Source of the DNA: Lysobacterales bacterium
Lineage (GTDB): Bacteria > Pseudomonadota > Gammaproteobacteria > Xanthomonadales > Xanthomonadaceae
Direction: 5' to 3'
Assembly: GCA_015655035.1 (NCBI GenBank)
Contig: JAATFS010000485.1
Coordinates: 1 to 9,046 of the forward strand
DNA: 9,046 nucleotides
A program made the position numbers and the translations under genes. Below, one piece after another: positions 5,960-9,046 of the stretch. The notes below the pieces were generated by a model. The model did not search any database. It had not been told where the DNA came from and was given only the letters and a program-made list of their open reading frames with translations. Each line of letters starts with the position of its first letter. Within the stretch, counting starts at the first letter, position 1.

Positions 5960-6853
5960 TTACGATTGCGTGAAGATTGCTGCTTTGCGGGTTGCGCCAT
6001 GAGACTTTGCCGACTCTGGCGGCAATGCCATTTGCTCGCGGTACTGCGATGCGGTGACACCGAAGCGCGCACGGAACGCCCGCGCGAAACTACAACAGTT
6101 GTCGAACCCGCTGGCCGCCGCCACTTCGCCGATCATCATCGAGGTATCGCGCAGCAGGTCGGCCGCGCGCTCCAGCCGAAGACGCGCCGACAGCGCCTGC
6201 GGGCTTTCGTCGTAAAGGCTGTGAAAGGTCTTGGAAACGTACCAACTGGAGAAATGGGTGAGCTGGGCCAGCTCGGCAACGCGCACCACGCGGTCGCTGT
6301 TGCCTTCCAGGTACAGGCGCGCACGCTGCATCCGGCCAAACACCTGGCGACGGCGGCTGCGCGAACGTCCCGGACAGCGCTGCTCCTGCTGCGCGAACTC
6401 GTGCTGCATCGCGGCCAGGTGCAGCAGCATCGGCCGCGCCGCCGCGTCGCCGCCGTGGCGGCGGGCGCTGCGCCACAAGCGCAGTGCAATCCGTAGATCC
6501 CCCTTATCCAGACGGCCGTGCCCGGGGTAGAGCACGCTGTCGGTCAGCTCGGCCAGCAAGCGCAGGCTGGCGCTGTTCAGCCCCACGCCCACGCACAGCC
6601 CGTTACGGCTGGCCTGCAAGGTGGGCACGGATTCCTTGTCGAAAGCGATCCAGTCCCCCGCACGCAGCCGGAACCTTCCCTCCTTGGCCTCGATCCAGGA
6701 ACGCCCACGCAACTGCACCCAGAGCGTGAACGTGGTGGCCGAAGCGCGAATGCTGCCCAGCCGCGCGACGGCCATGCAGACCGTCGGCGGCAAGCCGGTT
6801 TCGCTGTCCAGCGACAGCGAAAGGCCGTGATCGGCCGTCATCAACTGGTTCAT
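5960..6853 (-). CDS. AraC-family transcriptional regulator
   Basis: Predicted product of 297 residues. ATG 6853 follows AAGGG (6861-6865) by 7 bases. The N-terminal half has a stretch resembling the small cupin-like sensing domain of AraC proteins (LWVQLRGRSWIEAKEGRFRL then RAGDWIAF, about 44-71). A basic linker follows (PGRSRSRRRQ, 161-170). The C-terminal DNA-binding part has two helix-turn-helix units: VVRVAELAQLTHFSSWYVSK (189-208) and MMIGEVAAASGFDNCCSFAR (239-258), followed by AFRARFGVTASQYRE, the classical family signature. The signature carries an unusual pair of cysteines (253, 254). It probably controls the TonB-receptor gene 46 bases downstream and perhaps itself, through the repeats in the 110-base gap upstream. 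The inducer is unknown; it may be the receptor's substrate. Confidence 0.95.
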   Translation of the reverse strand: MNQLMTADHGLSLSLDSETGLPPTVCMAVARLGSIRASATTFTLWVQLRGRSWIEAKEGRFRLRAGDWIAFDKESVPTLQASRNGLCVGVGLNSASLRLLAELTDSVLYPGHGRLDKGDLRIALRLWRSARRHGGDAAARPMLLHLAAMQHEFAQQEQRCPGRSRSRRRQVFGRMQRARLYLEGNSDRVVRVAELAQLTHFSSWYVSKTFHSLYDESPQALSARLRLERAADLLRDTSMMIGEVAAASGFDNCCSFARAFRARFGVTASQYREQMALPPESAKSHGATRKAAIFTQS

Positions 6854-6888
6854 TGCAGCGCCCTTACCTTTGCACGAGGGCGAGCAGT

Positions 6889-6926
6889 GTTTTGCCGTTT
6901 GTGGCCGCAGTCAGGAGGTTTTGCCG
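6889..6926. repeat. Pair of 9-bp direct repeats upstream of araC
   Basis: GTTTTGCCG occurs exactly at 6889-6897 and again at 6918-6926, 29 bases apart start to start. Both copies lie in the 110-base gap between the CadC-like gene and araC, 36 and 65 bases before the araC start. Direct repeats in this position are a usual arrangement for AraC-family operators. The second copy overlaps the first CGAA box of the phased array. The role is inferred. Confidence 0.5.
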
Positions 6927-6962
6927 AAGCTGCCACGAAATCGCCACGAAGAAATCACGAAA
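6923..6962. promoter_or_regulatory. Four CGAA boxes at an exact 11-bp period: candidate operator
   Basis: CGAA occurs at 6925, 6936, 6947 and 6958, exactly 11 bases apart. The last three are longer copies, CACGAA at 6934, 6945 and 6956; the first reads GCCGAA. The array fills the gap right after the CadC-like stop codon, about 70-110 bases upstream of the araC start. One-helical-turn spacing places the boxes on the same DNA face, as expected for a protein binding cooperatively or in tandem, such as a winged-helix or AraC-type regulator. No clear -10/-35 pair was identified beside it. Confidence 0.5.
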
Positions 6963-6963
6963 C

Positions 6964-9046
6964 CTATTTCTTCAATGGAAACAACAACCTGGGAATCGCA
7001 CCGAGGAAGCCCGCGTGTACCTTCGGCAGGTCCATGAAGCCGATCTCACTACCGTCCTCACTTGCCAGCGGCACATACAGCGCCCCGTCGCGGTGATCCG
7101 CACTGAAACCGTTGAGCGCACTGAAGGCTACGGCATCCAGGCAATGCCCGTCGCGCGTCACCTGGCCGATGATTTCTTCGTAGGTAGCACAGGCGTCGGA
7201 TTGGAACAGGTAATGGGCAGCTCCGTCCCGCCCCACGGTCCAGCTGCGATAACGCCAACGCGACGGATTGCGGCTATCCACGGGCACGATGCTGCCGCGC
7301 GCCAACGATGGATCTATCCGCCACAGCCCGTCCGCCGAAAAACGCGTGAACAAGACGGTGCCGCTCGCTTGGTCGAAACGCATCTGCGACACGTCGCCGA
7401 TCGACTCAAGCCGCCGCCAGGGGGTTATCGAACGATCGTAGAGCGATAGCATCGCATTGCCGCTGCCATCGGCCGCCAGCACCAGAATGCGCCGGGGATC
7501 GGGCAGGTACACCGCTTGCAGCGGGCGCGACTCCTGCAATGGCAATGCCACCACCCGGTTCGATACCGGCGTGACTTCGCGCAGCGACGGCTTGCCCTGC
7601 CCATCGCGGGCGACCACCAGCAGGCGATGCGAATCCGGAGACCAGTCCGGCGGCTGCCGGGTATCGGGAATCATTCCTTCGATCGGCTTCAGCGAATCCG
7701 GATCGGACAGATCGGCCCACCACAGTGCGTACTCACCCGAGCGATCGGAGCTGAACACGATCTGCCGCCCGTCCGGCGACACGATCGACTGGGCATCGCG
7801 CCCGGTGGACGCGAACAGGTGCTGCTTGTGGTACGCGCCGCCCACAGGATCGCGCACGACCTTGTAGATGCCAAAACCGGGCTTGCGCTGCACGAACGCC
7901 AACTTGCCGGCGGCAATGACCGGCATCTGCACATCGCTGACGCCAACATCGCGTACATAACGGTGATCCAGGTCCAGCTGATACAAGCGTAACTGGCTGT
8001 CCACGCGGCGCCCGAACACTACGCCGCTGCTATCGGGTAGCCAGTCCCAGCCCCGGATCTCGGCATCGTCCTGGGTCAACGGCTCGGGCGTGCCGCCGGA
8101 TGCCGGCATCAGCCACAGGTCGCCCATCTGCGGATTGCGCACGAACGCGATCCATTTGCCGTCCGGCGAGTAGCGCGGCGCATAATCGACGCCATTGCCA
8201 ACGGCATATGCCAGCGCGCGCCACTGCCCGCTGCGCAGATCCAGCGTGCGCAGCCCTTTGCCTGGATTACGCCCGGTCATCGTCCCGAACAGCAGCGATG
8301 TGCCGTCCGGCGCCCAGCTGAAGCTGAGCATCTCGGTACCATCGCAACGGGCCACTTCGCGCTCGTCGGCCGCGCCATTGGCGGCGGTCACCATCACCCG
8401 GCAGCTGCCATCGCGCCCCTGCCGCGCGAACGCGATGTCGCGACCGTCGGGAGACCATGCGGGCAAGCGGTCGGACTGGGTCGGCCCGGGCCGGCTAAGC
8501 ACCCGTGGCGGCGCGTTGTTGGTGGTCTTTACCAGGATCGAGGTTTCCGCGCGCTCGCTGACCATCGAGGTGTAGGCCACCATCGACGCATCGGGCGACA
8601 AGGTCGGCGTGAGATCGAAAGCGCCGCCGGAAGTGATCAGCCTATACGGCAATGCAGGCGTGCCGGACACCCGCTTCTCCACGGGTGCGGCGTCGGCATT
8701 GGCGCCCGCGCGTGCGATCAGCACCAGTGCCGACGCGGTGACCAGCAGCAGCACGCATACCAGTGCCAACCTCCAGGCAGACACACGCATGTGCAAGGGA
8801 TCGCCAGCACCCTGCCGCAATGGCGCAGGCGCCACCGTCACGGCCGCCCCCTCCTCGGCATGCACGTCACCCTGCTCCCAGGACACCGCCGCAAGCAGGC
8901 GATACCCGGTCTTGGCGATGGTCTCGATGTAATCGGAGCGGTCCGCGTCGGCGCTGAATGCCTTGCGCAGTTGCGTGATCGCCTGCGTCACCACGTCGTT
9001 GGTCGGCAGGCTGTCCGGCCATACCGCCGCCAGCAGTTCATCGCGT
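6964..9046 (-). CDS. CadC/ToxR-like membrane transcription regulator with periplasmic beta-propeller (5' end missing)
   Basis: The frame is open to the right edge: 17 further codons (RDELLAAVWPDSLPTND) precede the GTG at 8994, so the true start is outside the window; 693 residues are visible. The first 55 are the end of an OmpR/CadC-type winged helix (VWPDSLPTNDVVTQAI, LRKAF, YIETIAKTGYRLLAAV). A linker leads to one membrane helix at about 90-111 (WRLALVCVLLLVTASALVLI). The remaining roughly 580 residues lie in the periplasm and carry TolB-like PD40 propeller repeats, seen as LSPDASMVAYTS, WSPDGRDIAFAR, WAPDGTSLLFGT, YSPDGKWIAFVR, LPDSSGVVFGRR, VSPDGRQIVFSS and WSPDSHRLLVVA. Such one-component regulators bind DNA from the membrane in response to a periplasmic signal. 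It lies 110 bases upstream of araC on the same strand and could be the top sensor of the receptor locus. The ligand is unknown. Confidence 0.92.
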   Translation of the reverse strand, partial: RDELLAAVWPDSLPTNDVVTQAITQLRKAFSADADRSDYIETIAKTGYRLLAAVSWEQGDVHAEEGAAVTVAPAPLRQGAGDPLHMRVSAWRLALVCVLLLVTASALVLIARAGANADAAPVEKRVSGTPALPYRLITSGGAFDLTPTLSPDASMVAYTSMVSERAETSILVKTTNNAPPRVLSRPGPTQSDRLPAWSPDGRDIAFARQGRDGSCRVMVTAANGAADEREVARCDGTEMLSFSWAPDGTSLLFGTMTGRNPGKGLRTLDLRSGQWRALAYAVGNGVDYAPRYSPDGKWIAFVRNPQMGDLWLMPASGGTPEPLTQDDAEIRGWDWLPDSSGVVFGRRVDSQLRLYQLDLDHRYVRDVGVSDVQMPVIAAGKLAFVQRKPGFGIYKVVRDPVGGAYHKQHLFASTGRDAQSIVSPDGRQIVFSSDRSGEYALWWADLSDPDSLKPIEGMIPDTRQPPDWSPDSHRLLVVARDGQGKPSLREVTPVSNRVVALPLQESRPLQAVYLPDPRRILVLAADGSGNAMLSLYDRSITPWRRLESIGDVSQMRFDQASGTVLFTRFSADGLWRIDPSLARGSIVPVDSRNPSRWRYRSWTVGRDGAAHYLFQSDACATYEEIIGQVTRDGHCLDAVAFSALNGFSADHRDGALYVPLASEDGSEIGFMDLPKVHAGFLGAIPRLLFPLKK

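Noticed and set aside
5914..6072. Longer version of the TonB receptor starting at ATG 6072
   Set aside because: It would overlap the 3' end of araC, would bury the signal peptide inside the protein, and lacks the GGAGAG ribosome site found before ATG 5913.
5516..6496. A 326-codon plus-strand open frame spanning the start of the receptor gene and much of araC
   Set aside because: It lies opposite two well-supported genes and crosses their intergenic gap; its translation resembles no protein family.
6854..6963. Short tandem repeats as a possible CRISPR or satellite array
   Set aside because: The repeat unit is only 6-11 bases with no spacers of CRISPR length and no cas genes; an operator array explains it better.

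Overview
The window is a GC-rich bacterial chromosomal segment that looks like a xanthomonad gammaproteobacterium (Xanthomonas, Lysobacter, Stenotrophomonas or a close relative). The pointers are the large TonB-dependent receptor with a TLDRIEITGSRI-type TonB box, the receiver-plus-HDOD protein, the membrane-bound CadC-like regulator with a beta-propeller, and short hairpin-forming intergenic repeats of a kind common in that family. The assignment is inferred from gene style; no rRNA or other marker gene is present. There are no RNA genes, insertion sequences, phage genes or CRISPR arrays.

Left part (1-1656), pyrophosphate metabolism. The window opens with the last 45 codons of a membrane-bound proton-pumping pyrophosphatase (hppA). 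About 300 bases without a gene follow, holding two copies of a hairpin-forming repeat in opposite orientation. Next comes a minus-strand gene for a small exported, six-cysteine protein of unknown function. Divergent from it is ppa, the soluble family I inorganic pyrophosphatase, with every catalytic residue in place. Both routes for pyrophosphate removal, one energy-conserving and one not, therefore lie within about 1.5 kb.

Middle part (1657-3018), signalling. A 371-residue protein combines a degenerate receiver domain, which lacks the phospho-acceptor aspartate, with an HDOD domain. It probably starts at GTG 1786, after a spacer holding two hairpins. It converges on the next gene, and a bidirectional terminator-like hairpin lies between them.

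Right part (3019-9046), a minus-strand sensing and uptake unit. In transcription order it contains a CadC/ToxR-like membrane regulator with a TolB-like periplasmic beta-propeller (its DNA-binding head runs off the right edge), an AraC-family regulator, and a TonB-dependent outer-membrane receptor. The 110-base gap between the two regulators holds the most striking non-coding signal in the window: four CGAA boxes at an exact 11-bp period, partly overlapping a pair of 9-bp direct repeats. This is a plausible operator for araC and the receptor gene. A reasonable model is that the propeller protein and the AraC protein control synthesis of the receptor in response to the substrate it imports. No catabolic enzyme in the window reveals that substrate.

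Nothing here is clearly a new system. The items most worth checking are the phased operator array, the two-regulator/receptor module, the paired cysteines in the receptor, and the conserved-looking exported protein between the two pyrophosphatase genes.
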